From: Bacillota bacterium
GTDB lineage: Bacteria; Bacillota; Limnochordia; Darwinibacteriales; Darwinibacteriaceae
Reading direction: 5' to 3'
DNA: 42,688 nt
Assembly (NCBI GenBank): GCA_012837385.1
Contig: DURH01000041.1
Span: forward strand, 1 to 42,688
Shown: positions 8,924-16,962 of the stretch, in pieces
How the letters are laid out: each line of letters starts with the position of its first letter
Position numbering within the stretch: position 1 is the stretch's first letter
Translations under genes and position numbers: made by a program
The notes under the pieces: generated by a model
What the model saw: only the letters and a program-made list of their open reading frames with translations
Told to the model about the DNA's origin: nothing
Databases searched by the model: none

Positions 8924-9898
8924 ATGATGCAGGCCTTTGAATGGGAAAAGCCCGTAGTGGACCTGGAAGAGCGCATTAGGGAGCTTAAACAGTACTGCGC
9001 CCAGGCCCAGATGGATTTCAGCGAGGAGATTGAGAGCCTGGAGCGCAAAGCATCGGCTTTGCGACGGGAGATCTATGAGAATCTCACCCCCTTTCAAAGG
9101 GTGCTCATGGCTAGGCATCCCAAGCGGCCCACCACCCTTGATTACATAGGGCTGCTGTTTGATGATTTTGTGGAGCTGCACGGTGATCGCACCTATCGGG
9201 ATGATGGCGCCATTGTTGGCGGCATCGCCCTGTTTGAAGGGCAGCCGGTAACGGTAATTGGCCCTCAGAAGGGGCGAGACACCAAGGAGAACATCGCCAG
9301 GAATTTCGGACTACCCCATCCTGAGGGGTACCGCAAAGCGCTGCGCCTGATGAAGCAGGCTGAGAAGTTTGGCCGGCCCATCATCACCCTGATCGATGTG
9401 GTGGGTGCCTATCCTGGAATTGAAGCTGAGGAGCGGGGGCAGGGCTTGATGATCGCCCAGTGCGTTGAAGAAATGTCCTTCCTCAGGACGCCCATCCTGT
9501 CCGTCATCACTGGTGAGGGTGGGTCAGGAGGGGCCTTGGCCTTAGGCGTGGCCGATCGCATCCTGATGCTGGAAAATGCCTGGTATTCTGTGATTTCCCC
9601 AGAGATGTGCGCCACTATTCTCTGGCGGGATTCCTCTAGGGCTGCGGAAGCCGCGGAGCTGCTGCGCTTAACCCCCATGGATCTCTTGAAGTTTGGCATT
9701 ATCGATGATGTAATTACCGAACCCCTGGGTGGAGCGCACCGGGATCACGAGTTTACCAGCCGGCAGATCCGATCCTTTATAAAACGTTATCTAGCAGTAA
9801 TCAGGAGAATGGATGTGAACCAACTGGTGGAGGAGAGACTGGCTCGCTTTCGCCGGATCGGCCGGTTTCATGACAAATCCAGTCAAAGTTTATTGTGA
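8924..9898 (+). CDS. accA: Acetyl-CoA carboxylase carboxyltransferase subunit alpha
   Basis: Alpha subunit, 324 aa, pairing with AccD as an alpha2beta2 carboxyltransferase. The helical N-terminal region contains PVVDLEERIRELK and the RPTTLDYIGLLFDDFVELHGDR signature. The crotonase core has ITLIDVVGAYPGIEAEERGQ and the GEGGSGGALALGVADRI loop that binds biotin/CoA, followed by SVISPEMCATILWRD. ATG 8924 or 8927 agrees with the start of relatives; GTG 8918, abutting the accD stop, is also possible. accB, accC and biotin protein ligase are not in the window. Confidence 0.96.
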   Translation: MMQAFEWEKPVVDLEERIRELKQYCAQAQMDFSEEIESLERKASALRREIYENLTPFQRVLMARHPKRPTTLDYIGLLFDDFVELHGDRTYRDDGAIVGGIALFEGQPVTVIGPQKGRDTKENIARNFGLPHPEGYRKALRLMKQAEKFGRPIITLIDVVGAYPGIEAEERGQGLMIAQCVEEMSFLRTPILSVITGEGGSGGALALGVADRILMLENAWYSVISPEMCATILWRDSSRAAEAAELLRLTPMDLLKFGIIDDVITEPLGGAHRDHEFTSRQIRSFIKRYLAVIRRMDVNQLVEERLARFRRIGRFHDKSSQSLL

Positions 9899-9917
9899 TA
9901 GGAAAGTGGGATGTATT

Positions 9918-10913
9918 GTGGGAAAGAGAATTGGAATTCTTACCAGTGGCGGCGATGCGCCAGGCATGAATGCTGCCATTCGAACAGCGGTGCGGACAGC
10001 ACTCCACTATGATCTGGAGCCCTGGGGCATTTACCGTGGCTATCACGGGCTGATCAACGGAGAAATGGAGCCCCTCACCAGTAGAGCTGTGTCAGGTATT
10101 ATCCAGCGCGGCGGTACCATCCTAAAGAGTGCCCGTTCAGAGAAGTTTATGACTCCCGAGGGGCGGGCTCAGGCCGTGGATATGCTGCGCCAGCACGAGA
10201 TCGATTCCCTGATTGTGATCGGAGGGGACGGTTCCTTCCGAGGGGCCTTGTCCCTGCAGGAAGAGGGGATCAAGGTGATCTGCATTCCAGGCACCATTGA
10301 TAACGACATCGCCTGCACCGATTACTCCATAGGGTTTGACACCGCGGTGAACAATGTGATGGATGCGGTGAACAAAATCAGGGATACCGCCAGCAGCCAT
10401 GAACGGGTTTATTTGGTGGAAGTGATGGGGCGGCATTCAGGGTACATCGCCCTTTATTCGGGGCTGGCCTGCGGTGCCGATGTAATCTTGATTCCTGAGG
10501 TTCCCTACAGAGTGGAAGATGTCTGCAAGCAGATTCAGCGTGCCGCCGAACTTGGCAAGTCCTTTAACATCATCGTGGTGGCAGAGGGCGTTAAGCGGAT
10601 AGACGGCAGCCAAAACTCTGAGAGCCCCGCTCTGCAGATTGGCCGCTATATTGAACGGGAATCTGGCTTTGAAACTAGGATCACCATTTTGGGCCATATT
10701 CAGCGCGGCGGTGCGCCCACTGTGCGGGACCGCTTACTAGCCAGCCGCCTGGCGTATCATGCCATAGAGCTGATCTACCAGGGCAAGGGCGGCAAGATGC
10801 TGGGCGAGGTGAACCAGGTGGTTAAGTCCTTTGACTTGGCCTATGCCCTAGCCCAGGAGAAGCAGCTCAATCTGGACTATTACCGCCTGTCCAACATACT
10901 GGCGTCGTTTTAG
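9918..10913 (+). CDS. pfkA: ATP-dependent 6-phosphofructokinase
   Basis: Glycolytic kinase making fructose 1,6-bisphosphate from fructose 6-phosphate and ATP, 331 aa. The N-terminus KRIGILTSGGDAPGMNAAIR is the ATP loop. GGDGS has glycine at the position that separates ATP enzymes from pyrophosphate enzymes (GGDD). PGTIDNDI contains the catalytic aspartate, and MGRHSGYIAL and FETRITILGHIQRGG bind the substrate. GTG 9918 was chosen because translation then begins right at the conserved MGKRIG; an in-frame ATG at 9870 would add 16 unconserved residues and overlap accA. The arrangement accD–accA–pfkA–pyk matches Bacillus and many clostridia. Confidence 0.96.
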   Translation: MGKRIGILTSGGDAPGMNAAIRTAVRTALHYDLEPWGIYRGYHGLINGEMEPLTSRAVSGIIQRGGTILKSARSEKFMTPEGRAQAVDMLRQHEIDSLIVIGGDGSFRGALSLQEEGIKVICIPGTIDNDIACTDYSIGFDTAVNNVMDAVNKIRDTASSHERVYLVEVMGRHSGYIALYSGLACGADVILIPEVPYRVEDVCKQIQRAAELGKSFNIIVVAEGVKRIDGSQNSESPALQIGRYIERESGFETRITILGHIQRGGAPTVRDRLLASRLAYHAIELIYQGKGGKMLGEVNQVVKSFDLAYALAQEKQLNLDYYRLSNILASF

Positions 10914-10931
10914 GTAGAAGGAGGTTTGACT

Positions 10932-12347
10932 ATGCGCAAAACCAAGATCGTCTGCACCATTGGCCCTGCCAGTGAAAGCCCTCAGATGATCCGCACTCTG
11001 CTCAAAGCGGGCATGAATGTGGCCAGGCTCAATTTTTCCCACGGTACCCTCGATGAACATTACAACAGGATCAAAAACCTGCGGGAAGCAGCTGCGGAAC
11101 TAGGCACTAACTTAGCTCTGCTCCTGGATATCCAGGGTCCTAAGATTCGGGTGGGCAGGCTGAAGAACGGGCCTGTGGAGCTGGTTTCAGGGGGAGAGTA
11201 TACCCTCACAGTAGAGCCTTGCGAGGGTGATGAGCAAAGGATCTTTGTAGACTATCCCTATCTGAACCGGGATTTAAAGCCTGGCGCTGTGGTGTACATA
11301 GACGATGGCCTTTTAGAGCTCAAGGTAAAAGAGATTAAAGGCCCAGATGTCATCTGCCAGGTGATCGTAGGCGGGCCCTTAAGCTCCCGCAAAGGGCTGT
11401 CGCTGCCAGGCATAGACGTTGACCTTCCACCCATCACCGAGGATGATGTGGAACATATCCGCTTTGGAGTTAAGCACGGGGTGGATTTTATAGCCGCTTC
11501 CTTTGTGCGCAAAGCCGAGCATGTGGAGGCGGTACGCCGCATCATTCAAGAAGCCGGGGGAACCCAGCATATAGTGTCCAAAATTGAAAGCAATGAAGGG
11601 CTCCGCAATATCGATGAGATTATCGCAGCCTCCGATGGCATTATGGTAGCCCGGGGCGATTTAGGTGTGGAGATTTCGCCAGAAGAGGTACCTCTGGCTC
11701 AAAAGATGCTGATCCGCAAATGCAATTTGGCCGGTGTGCCTGTGATCACAGCTACCCAGATGCTGGATTCCATGATCCGCAATCCCAGCCCCACCAGGGC
11801 TGAAGTGACAGATGTGGCCAATGCCATTTTCGAAGGCACGGACGCGGTGATGCTGTCAGGCGAAACCGCGGTGGGCAAGTACCCCATCAAAGCCGTGCAG
11901 GTGATGGACAAAATCGCTCGCCGGGTGGAGCAGGTGATTGACTACGCGGCCATCCTGCGGGAAAAGGCCAACGAAGGTAGAAACGCCATTGACCAGGCGG
12001 TTTCCCTGGCGGCCTGCCAAGTAAGCCAGGATCTGGATGTGGGAGTGATGATCTGCTCCACCTTTTCCGGAGCCACGGCCCGCTTCCTGTCTCAGAAGCG
12101 TCCCAAAGCAGTGATCTTCGCCACTTCGCCGAATGAGATGGTAGTAAGGCAGCTGGCTTTGGCTTGGGGCGTATGTGCTGCCCATATGGTTAGGCCCCCT
12201 GAGGTTGAAGCCATGGTGCAGAAGTCCATCGAGCAGGCCAAGAGTCACGGGCTGATTGCCGAAGGCGACATTGTTACGGTAACCGCAGGACTGGCGGGGG
12301 GAACAGCAGGCAGCACCAATATGCTGCGGGTGCTGAGAGTACAGTAA
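10932..12347 (+). CDS. pyk: Pyruvate kinase
   Basis: Converts phosphoenolpyruvate and ADP to pyruvate and ATP at the end of glycolysis, 471 aa. The TIM barrel starts with RKTKIVCTIGPAS and contains ARLNFSHG, KIESNEGL (active-site glutamate and lysine), MVARGDLGVEI and ITATQMLDSM. The B domain is at ~70–165 and the C-terminal allosteric domain ends at TAGLAGGTAGSTNMLRVLRV. It lacks the extra C-terminal PEP-utiliser domain of Bacillus pyruvate kinase (about 585 aa). ATG 10932 lies 7 nt after AGAAGGAGG (10916–10924); TTG 10926 is an unlikely alternative. It lies 18 nt after pfkA. Confidence 0.96.
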   Translation: MRKTKIVCTIGPASESPQMIRTLLKAGMNVARLNFSHGTLDEHYNRIKNLREAAAELGTNLALLLDIQGPKIRVGRLKNGPVELVSGGEYTLTVEPCEGDEQRIFVDYPYLNRDLKPGAVVYIDDGLLELKVKEIKGPDVICQVIVGGPLSSRKGLSLPGIDVDLPPITEDDVEHIRFGVKHGVDFIAASFVRKAEHVEAVRRIIQEAGGTQHIVSKIESNEGLRNIDEIIAASDGIMVARGDLGVEISPEEVPLAQKMLIRKCNLAGVPVITATQMLDSMIRNPSPTRAEVTDVANAIFEGTDAVMLSGETAVGKYPIKAVQVMDKIARRVEQVIDYAAILREKANEGRNAIDQAVSLAACQVSQDLDVGVMICSTFSGATARFLSQKRPKAVIFATSPNEMVVRQLALAWGVCAAHMVRPPEVEAMVQKSIEQAKSHGLIAEGDIVTVTAGLAGGTAGSTNMLRVLRVQ

Positions 12348-12378
12348 CTATTTCTTTCTACAGATTGTAGGTGGGCGT

Positions 12379-13374
12379 TTGAAGGCTGGAAAACTATCAG
12401 GTGAACTGCTGGAACGCATGGTCCTTTCCACCATCCAGTTCCACCGGGACGACGTGCTGGTGCATGCCGGATTGGGTGAGGACTGTGCCGTAATCGACTT
12501 CGGGGAAGAAGTGTGCCTTATCACCAGTGACCCCATCACCGGCGCGGTGGAGGGTATTGGTGAGCTGGCGGTGCATGTGGCCTGCAACGATCTGGCCGCC
12601 AACGGTGGCACCCCAGTGGGGGTACAGGTGGTCCTGCTTGTGCCGGAAGGCACGAACGAAGGGTTTATTCACCAGGTTATGGAGGACATCCAGAGGACCG
12701 CCGCGGCTTTGCAGGTAGAAGTTATGGGCGGCCATACTGAGGTGACCAGTCGGGTGCGGGATTGCGTGGTCTCGGTCACCGCGGTGGGCAGGGCCCCCAA
12801 AGAACGCTATGTTACTTCAGGCGGCGCCAAACCGGGCGATGACATCCTGATCACCAAGGGTGTAGGCATTGAGGCCACCGCCATTTTGGCCAGGGATTTC
12901 AGCCATCTGCTGCCTTTTGTCATTTCAGAGGAGCAGATTGGTGATTTCACCAAGCGCCTTTCTGTGGTTCCCGAGGGCCTTTTGGCAGCGGAGTTCGGTG
13001 TACATGCCATGCACGATATTACTGAAGGCGGCCTCATGGGGGCTGCTCGGGAGGTGTGCGCCGCAGCTGGCGTCGGGGCGGAGATTTGGGAAAAGGATGT
13101 GTTTGTGCCCAGCCTTACTGCGCAGATCTGCGACTGCCTCAAGCTGGACCCCCTGGCGCTGCTCTCATCGGGGTCCATGCTGATCGTATCGCCCCAGGGA
13201 GCTGAGCTCCAGGACAAGCTGGAGCAGGCAGGTATTCCCGCCTTTGTGGTGGGGAGGATTACAGAGGGAGACCATCCCGTTTTAATTCGTAACAGCGGGG
13301 AACATGTTCACATAACTGCACATGTGGAAGACGAGTTGTGGAGGTTCTTTGCCAGGGCAGAAGAGGGGAATTGA
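12379..13374 (+). CDS. AIR synthase-related (PurM/HypE/ThiL-fold) protein
   Basis: Protein of 331 aa with the two-domain fold of the PurM superfamily, ATP-dependent enzymes that activate amides, phosphates or selenide. The N-terminal domain has GLGEDCAVIDFG, SDPITGAVEGIGELAVHVACNDLAANGGTP and a MGGHTEVT strand, all typical of the ATP/metal site. The C-terminal domain has MHDITEGGLMGAAREVC. It resembles HypE but lacks the PR(I/V)C cysteine at the C-terminus needed for hydrogenase cyanide synthesis, so HypE is rejected. It also differs from ThiL, SelD and PurL in overall pattern. The start is TTG 12379 behind TAGGTGGG. It abuts a CofE-like gene, suggesting a shared but unknown pathway. Confidence 0.75.
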   Translation: MKAGKLSGELLERMVLSTIQFHRDDVLVHAGLGEDCAVIDFGEEVCLITSDPITGAVEGIGELAVHVACNDLAANGGTPVGVQVVLLVPEGTNEGFIHQVMEDIQRTAAALQVEVMGGHTEVTSRVRDCVVSVTAVGRAPKERYVTSGGAKPGDDILITKGVGIEATAILARDFSHLLPFVISEEQIGDFTKRLSVVPEGLLAAEFGVHAMHDITEGGLMGAAREVCAAAGVGAEIWEKDVFVPSLTAQICDCLKLDPLALLSSGSMLIVSPQGAELQDKLEQAGIPAFVVGRITEGDHPVLIRNSGEHVHITAHVEDELWRFFARAEEGN

Positions 13375-13375
13375 C

Positions 13376-14113
13376 ATGGACGGCAGATTAGGAATGAAAG
13401 CTAATCCAGGCAAGCAGTTGGAAATGGCGGTTGGGGAGAAGGTTTATCTGCGGGTGCCGGTGCGCACCAAGTTGATTTCTGCCACCGACAACATCGTGGA
13501 AGTGGCCCGAGAATACTTGGGGCACCTAGTTCAGCCCGATGATATTGTGGTGGTAAGTGAAAAAGCTGTGGCCATCAGCCAAAGGCGGTTCTACCATGTG
13601 GACGAAGTGAAGCCTTCTCTGCTAGCCAAGATCTTAAGCCGGTTTGTGCGCTACTCGCCTGCTGGTGCCAATTTGCGCAGTCCCCAGGCCATGGAACTGA
13701 CCATGCGCCAGGTTGGGCGCCTCAGGGTTCTGGTGGCTGCCATTATCGGTGGATTGGGTAAGCTTTTTGGCATTCGTGGCTTGTTTTACCGCATTTGTGG
13801 AGAGGCAGCCAGTTCCATTGACGCAGCCTGGGAATACACTATCCCGCCGTATCAGAACTGCATCGTGCTGGGACCGGAGAACCCCCAAGGCGTAGCGCAG
13901 GATTTGAAAGCGGCCCTGGGCTGCGAGGCGGCAGTTATCGACGCCAATGACTTAGGTGTCCAGGTCTTGGGTACATCCAGCAGTAGGGTGGACGAGCCCC
14001 TCCTGGTAACCCTGCTGCAAGACAATCCCTTGGGTCAATCTGCTGAACAGACCCCCTTTGGCATTATCCGCGCGGTTACAGAGTCGGAACTGGATCTCAC
14101 CAGTACAGGTTAA
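13376..14113 (+). CDS. CofE-like (F420-0:glutamate ligase family) protein
   Basis: Protein of 245 aa resembling the F420-0:gamma-glutamyl ligase fold. Supporting segments are VPVRTKLISATDNIVEVAREYL, DDIVVVSEKAVAISQRR and a C-terminal IDANDLGVQVLG, as in CofE, where the DxND-type residues bind metal and nucleotide. A hydrophobic stretch VLVAAIIGGLGKLFGIRGLFY in the middle is unusual for a soluble ligase. True CofE works with CofC, CofD and CofGH, none of which appear here, and most Bacillota make no F420. I therefore read this as a family member with an unknown glutamyl or amino-acid ligase activity. ATG 13376 follows the upstream stop (13372–13374) by one base, so it is translationally coupled to the AIR-synthase-like gene. 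Confidence 0.7.
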   Translation: MDGRLGMKANPGKQLEMAVGEKVYLRVPVRTKLISATDNIVEVAREYLGHLVQPDDIVVVSEKAVAISQRRFYHVDEVKPSLLAKILSRFVRYSPAGANLRSPQAMELTMRQVGRLRVLVAAIIGGLGKLFGIRGLFYRICGEAASSIDAAWEYTIPPYQNCIVLGPENPQGVAQDLKAALGCEAAVIDANDLGVQVLGTSSSRVDEPLLVTLLQDNPLGQSAEQTPFGIIRAVTESELDLTSTG

Positions 14114-14120
14114 GAAAATA

Positions 14121-14163
14121 GGCCCCCAGAGCTCGGCACAGCGTGCCGCATCTGGGGGCCTTG
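14121..14163 (+). terminator. Strong hairpin terminator closing the dnaE–cofE-like unit
   Basis: Ten-bp outer stem GGCCCCCAGA (14121–14130) / TCTGGGGGCC (14151–14160) enclosing an inner stem CGGCAC (14134–14139) / GTGCCG (14143–14148). The following T-rich stretch is short (TTGTGCTT), but the stem is exceptionally stable. Confidence 0.75.
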
Positions 14164-14196
14164 TGCTTACTGGAAACTGCAAATTAAGAGAATTAG

Positions 14197-14225
14197 TTGT
14201 TTTCCAGTTGGTGGAATGGTAAAAT
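14197..14225 (+). promoter_or_regulatory. SigA-type promoter for the chemoreceptor gene
   Basis: TTGTTT (14197–14202), a 17 nt spacer and TAAAAT (14220–14225). An inverted repeat CTGGAAA (14170–14176) / TTTCCAG (14201–14207) spans the -35 region and could be an operator. Not experimentally known. Confidence 0.7.
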
Positions 14226-14280
14226 AACTGCAATGAAATATGATCGGTTCGCCGCCACTACTGCAGGGGGAGGGTCTGTA

Positions 14281-16143
14281 ATGACAAAAGGACGGGTTCG
14301 GTTCAGCATTCAGACACGGCTTATGCTGTTGATTGGTCTGGTGATGTCCCTCTTGATTCTGGGTACAAGCATTTTTTCCTACTACAACGCGAGGAACATA
14401 GTGGAGTCAGGTTTGACCCGGGAAGCTCAGATGATTGCAGAAGACAACGCTCAGGCCATATCTCAGTGGTTTAAGTCCATTGAAGATGAAATGTATCTCT
14501 TTTCCATTATTCCCGAGGTACGCAGCCTCAACCGTGAGGAAGCGAGAAAACTGATGGAAGCCTTCCTGGAAGGCCGGCCAGAATATGGCGGGATTTTGCT
14601 AGCCGATACCACGGGAACCGCTACCACCGTGGAAGGCTTGACTATCAATATCGCGGCTAGGGACTACTTTATCGGGGCCCTGAACACGGGCGGAATTGTT
14701 TATTCCCAACCGATGGTTACCCAGGGAACCAATGTGGCCACCATCATGCTGGCCCGGCCTATCTACGGCCCAGGGGGTGCTGCGCCCGTTGGCGTAGTGG
14801 CCTTCTCCGTTACCTTAGACTATCTGCAGTCTGTGGCAGCGAGCATGAACCTAGCTGGCTACGGACATGGCTGGCTGGTCAATGATTCTGCTGTAGTGGT
14901 GGGCCACCCCGATCCAGAGTATATAGGGAGTGCGGATCTGCTGGCCCAAGAGCCCGATCTCAAACCTATCGTGGACAACATGCTCAAAGGTAATGCTGGT
15001 GTGGATAGCTATAGATTGGGGAAGAGTACCAGGTTAGTCGCCTATGCGCCCATCTCCCAAAACGGCTGGTCCATCGCGGTGGAGGCGGACCAAGAAGATG
15101 TGATGAGGGCTGTGTCCCGCATGCGCCTCAGTGCTGTGCTGATGGCTGTGATCGCTTTGGCAGCGGGCTTTGCCTTAGCCTGGGGTCTGGCCGTTTCCCT
15201 GACCAAGCCCATTTTGGAACTCACCGATACTGCTGAAAAGGTGAGCGCTGGCGATCTGACTGAGGTGGTAAGGGTAAAGCGTCAGGACGAAATTGGCTCC
15301 CTAGCTTCGTCCTTTGGGGAGATGATTCAGAACCTCAGAGGAATTATCGAGAGCGTCAAGGGATCCGCGGACCAGGTGCTGGATACGGCCAGTCAATTGT
15401 CGGCAGCAACGGAGGAAACATCAGCCTCCATTGAGCAGGTGGCAGCTAGTGCCAATAACTTCTCTCAGACCGTCTCGTCCATGAACAACAATGTGGGAGA
15501 GGTAACCCAGTCTGCTGCCAGCATCACGTCCATGGCTTCAGAGGGCGAAACCGCACTGGAGCGCACCGCTTCCCAGATGCAAGAACTGCGCCACAGCATC
15601 CAGGAGCTGGCTGAGATCATTGAAAGCCTGGAGGCAAGCTCTTCGGAAATTGAAAAGATCGTACAGGCGATCTCTGAGATTGCTGAGCAGACCAACCTGC
15701 TGTCCCTGAACGCAGCCATTGAAGCTGCCAGGGCTGGAGAACATGGCCGCGGCTTTGCAGTGGTGGCCGAGGAGGTTCGCAAGCTGTCAGAGCAGAGCAG
15801 CAGCGCGGCTGAGGAGATCAGGCATCTCATCTCTGAGGTTCAGCGGAAAACCAAACAAGCTGTGGACGGTATGCAGAAGAGTGAGCATAATGTGGATGAG
15901 ACCACCACAGTGGTGGGAGACAGCGGCAGGCTGCTTTCCACGATTATTAGGGGAATTAACGAGATCGCGGAGAGAATCCAGGATATTGGCGAGGACACCA
16001 AGGAGATCGATATTGGGGCTCAGGAGATGGCGGCAGCCACCGAAGAGCAGTCCGCCACTGTAGAAGAGATTACCACCTCGGTGCATGGACTCAGCGAGAT
16101 GGCCGAGGAGCTGCAGTCTGTTATCGGAAGATTCAAGGTCTAG
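14281..16143 (+). CDS. Methyl-accepting chemotaxis protein (dCache type)
   Basis: Transmembrane chemoreceptor, 620 aa, signalling to CheA/CheW. Layout: cytosolic ~10 residues, TM1 (~12–34, [19 protein letters not shown]), an extracytoplasmic sensor of ~240 residues, TM2 (~282–304, [20 protein letters not shown]), HAMP linker, and a long coiled-coil signalling domain. The hairpin tip is intact: [21 protein letters not shown] followed by [17 protein letters not shown]. The sensor has the YFIGAL and [12 protein letters not shown] features of double-Cache ligand domains that often bind amino or organic acids; the ligand here is unknown. GGGGGAGGG (14264–14272) supports ATG 14281 over the upstream ATG 14197. 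No che or flagellar genes are nearby. With a type IV pilus operon in the same window, control of twitching rather than swimming is possible. Confidence 0.93.
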   Translation: MTKGRVRFSIQTRLMLLIGLVMSLLILGTSIFSYYNARNIVESGLTREAQMIAEDNAQAISQWFKSIEDEMYLFSIIPEVRSLNREEARKLMEAFLEGRPEYGGILLADTTGTATTVEGLTINIAARDYFIGALNTGGIVYSQPMVTQGTNVATIMLARPIYGPGGAAPVGVVAFSVTLDYLQSVAASMNLAGYGHGWLVNDSAVVVGHPDPEYIGSADLLAQEPDLKPIVDNMLKGNAGVDSYRLGKSTRLVAYAPISQNGWSIAVEADQEDVMRAVSRMRLSAVLMAVIALAAGFALAWGLAVSLTKPILELTDTAEKVSAGDLTEVVRVKRQDEIGSLASSFGEMIQNLRGIIESVKGSADQVLDTASQLSAATEETSASIEQVAASANNFSQTVSSMNNNVGEVTQSAASITSMASEGETALERTASQMQELRHSIQELAEIIESLEASSSEIEKIVQAISEIAEQTNLLSLNAAIEAARAGEHGRGFAVVAEEVRKLSEQSSSAAEEIRHLISEVQRKTKQAVDGMQKSEHNVDETTTVVGDSGRLLSTIIRGINEIAERIQDIGEDTKEIDIGAQEMAAATEEQSATVEEITTSVHGLSEMAEELQSVIGRFKV

Positions 16144-16152
16144 AAAAGCCAA

Positions 16153-16184
16153 AAACCCCAGCTGGTCTGGGGTTTAATCTTTTT
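16153..16184. terminator. Bidirectional terminator between chemoreceptor and tRNA-Leu
   Basis: Nine-bp stem AAACCCCAG (16153–16161) / CTGGGGTTT (16167–16175) with a 5 nt loop. The plus side continues AATCTTTTT. On the minus strand the stem is followed by TTTTTGGCTTTT, so it can serve both convergent units. Confidence 0.8.
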
Positions 16185-16186
16185 AA

Positions 16187-16272
16187 TGGTGCCGAAGGAG
16201 GGAGTCGAACCCTCACGGGACAAGCCCACACGATTTTGAGTCGTGCGTGTATGCCAATTCCACCACTTCGGC
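16187..16272 (-). tRNA. tRNA-Leu (anticodon CAA)
   Basis: Read on the minus strand, the gene begins GCCGAAG and ends CTTCGGC-A-CCA, a perfect 7-bp acceptor stem with an encoded CCA. The anticodon arm is CACGA-CTCAAAA-TCGTG, giving anticodon CAA (codon UUG). A long variable arm (class II, TGGGCTTGTCCCGTGA region) and a GGTTCGAC T-loop follow. The length of 86 nt including CCA is normal for leucine tRNA. Confidence 0.96.
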
Positions 16273-16349
16273 CTGCTTATGCCGTTGACATTATCAATCG
16301 TACCATGAAGCACCCGGTTTTGCAACTACTTTTTCCATGCCTCCTTTCC

Positions 16350-16378
16350 TTGACTTTGTCAGCCGGGGCAGGTAAAAT
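16350..16378 (+). promoter_or_regulatory. SigA-type promoter for the PerR/Fur-like gene
   Basis: TTGACT (16350–16355), exactly 17 nt, then TAAAAT (16373–16378). The expected start of transcription (~16385) lies just ahead of the candidate operator at 16392–16406. Confidence 0.85.
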
Positions 16379-16391
16379 CGTAGTAGAATTC

Positions 16392-16406
16392 TAATCATAA
16401 CTATTA
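16392..16406. promoter_or_regulatory. Candidate PerR/Fur-type operator
   Basis: The 15-mer TAATCATAACTATTA has dyad symmetry in 5 of 7 pairs and resembles the Bacillus Per box (TTATAATNATTATAA). It sits a few bases downstream of the predicted transcription start of the Fur-family gene, suggesting autorepression. Inference only. Confidence 0.5.
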
Positions 16407-16425
16407 CTATCCTGGAGGAGTTACC

Positions 16426-16836
16426 GTGAAACCCAAAGGCTTTGTTCGACGTACCAGACAGAGGGAAGTTATCCTAGAAGTCTTGCGGGGCACCAAGAGC
16501 CACCCAACGGCAGATTGGGTCTACCAAGAAGTACGCAAAGAGATGCCCCAAGTAAGCCTAGGTACCATATACCGCAATTTAAAGACTCTCAGCGAACATG
16601 GAGAGATTCAGGAGCTGGCCTTCGGCAGCACCCACTCCCGTTTTGATGCCAACAAGGATATGCACTATCACTTCGTGTGTGAACAGTGCGGGATGATTGA
16701 AGATTTGGATATACCGCCGGTGGAGGGGCTGGACGACCAGGTTGAACAGCTCGGTTTCAAGGTCACTTCCCATCGCCTAGAGTTCTACGGGAGTTGTCCA
16801 AAATGTGCAGAAGAGTCCATGGGCAAAGCCAATTAG
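16426..16836 (+). CDS. Fur-family regulator, PerR-like
   Basis: DNA-binding metalloregulator, 136 aa. The winged helix is residues ~8–80 with TIYRNLKTLSEHGEI as the recognition region. The dimerisation half holds two CxxC pairs, C85EQC88 and a C-terminal SCPKC, which bind structural zinc. Candidate regulatory-metal ligands match PerR: H26, D74 (SRFD), H80 and H82 (HYH). In PerR these bind Fe or Mn and histidine oxidation senses peroxide; Fur and Zur use related sites, so metal choice is not certain. GTG 16426 lies 5 nt after GGAGGAG (16414–16420). It has its own promoter and terminator, so it is a single-gene unit, and may repress itself. Confidence 0.88.
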   Translation: MKPKGFVRRTRQREVILEVLRGTKSHPTADWVYQEVRKEMPQVSLGTIYRNLKTLSEHGEIQELAFGSTHSRFDANKDMHYHFVCEQCGMIEDLDIPPVEGLDDQVEQLGFKVTSHRLEFYGSCPKCAEESMGKAN

Positions 16837-16850
16837 CAGTGAGGTTTCTG

Positions 16851-16884
16851 GCCTGAGTATCCGTTGATGCTCAGGCTTTTTTTC
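16851..16884 (+). terminator. Terminator after the PerR-like gene
   Basis: An 11-bp stem (one G·T pair) GCCTGAGTATC (16851–16861) / GATGCTCAGGC (16866–16876), tetraloop CGTT, followed by a run of T residues to 16884. Confidence 0.92.
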
Positions 16885-16893
16885 TTTCCTGCA

Positions 16894-16922
16894 TTTACAT
16901 CATGTACCATATGTAGTATAAT
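16894..16922 (+). promoter_or_regulatory. SigA-type promoter for class II ribonucleotide reductase
   Basis: TTTACA (16894–16899), 17 nt spacer, consensus TATAAT (16917–16922). The candidate NrdR box 1 fills the spacer. Confidence 0.88.
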
Positions 16923-16951
16923 AAGTAGGCAGCGATTACAACGTGTTGTAT
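16904..16951. promoter_or_regulatory. Tandem candidate NrdR boxes
   Basis: Two 16 bp sites, GTACCATATGTAGTAT (16904–16919) and TTACAACGTGTTGTAT (16936–16951), each match the NrdR consensus ACACWATATATWGTGT at about 11 positions. Their centres are 32 bp apart, three helical turns, the spacing typical of NrdR box pairs. Box 1 overlaps the -10/-35 spacer, as expected for repression. The sites are imperfect, so this is a well-supported inference rather than proof. Confidence 0.6.
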
Positions 16952-16962
16952 TAGGAAGGAAG

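Noticed and set aside
8263-9181. Long minus-strand open frames over accD/accA (208–261 aa)
   Set aside because: Antisense shadows of highly conserved accD and accA; composition is serine/arginine-rich nonsense with no family resemblance.
12379-13374. HypE hydrogenase maturation protein
   Set aside because: The fold is similar, but the C-terminal PR(I/V)C cysteine that carries the thiocarboxamide is absent and no hyp genes are nearby.
13376-14113. Evidence of coenzyme F420 biosynthesis
   Set aside because: Only a CofE-family homologue is present; CofC, CofD and CofG/H are missing in the window and the protein has an atypical hydrophobic stretch.
16864-16962. 33-residue N-terminal extension of NrdJ
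   Set aside because: The stretch includes a terminator loop and T-run, the -35/-10 promoter and regulatory dyads; ATG 16963 has a ribosome site.
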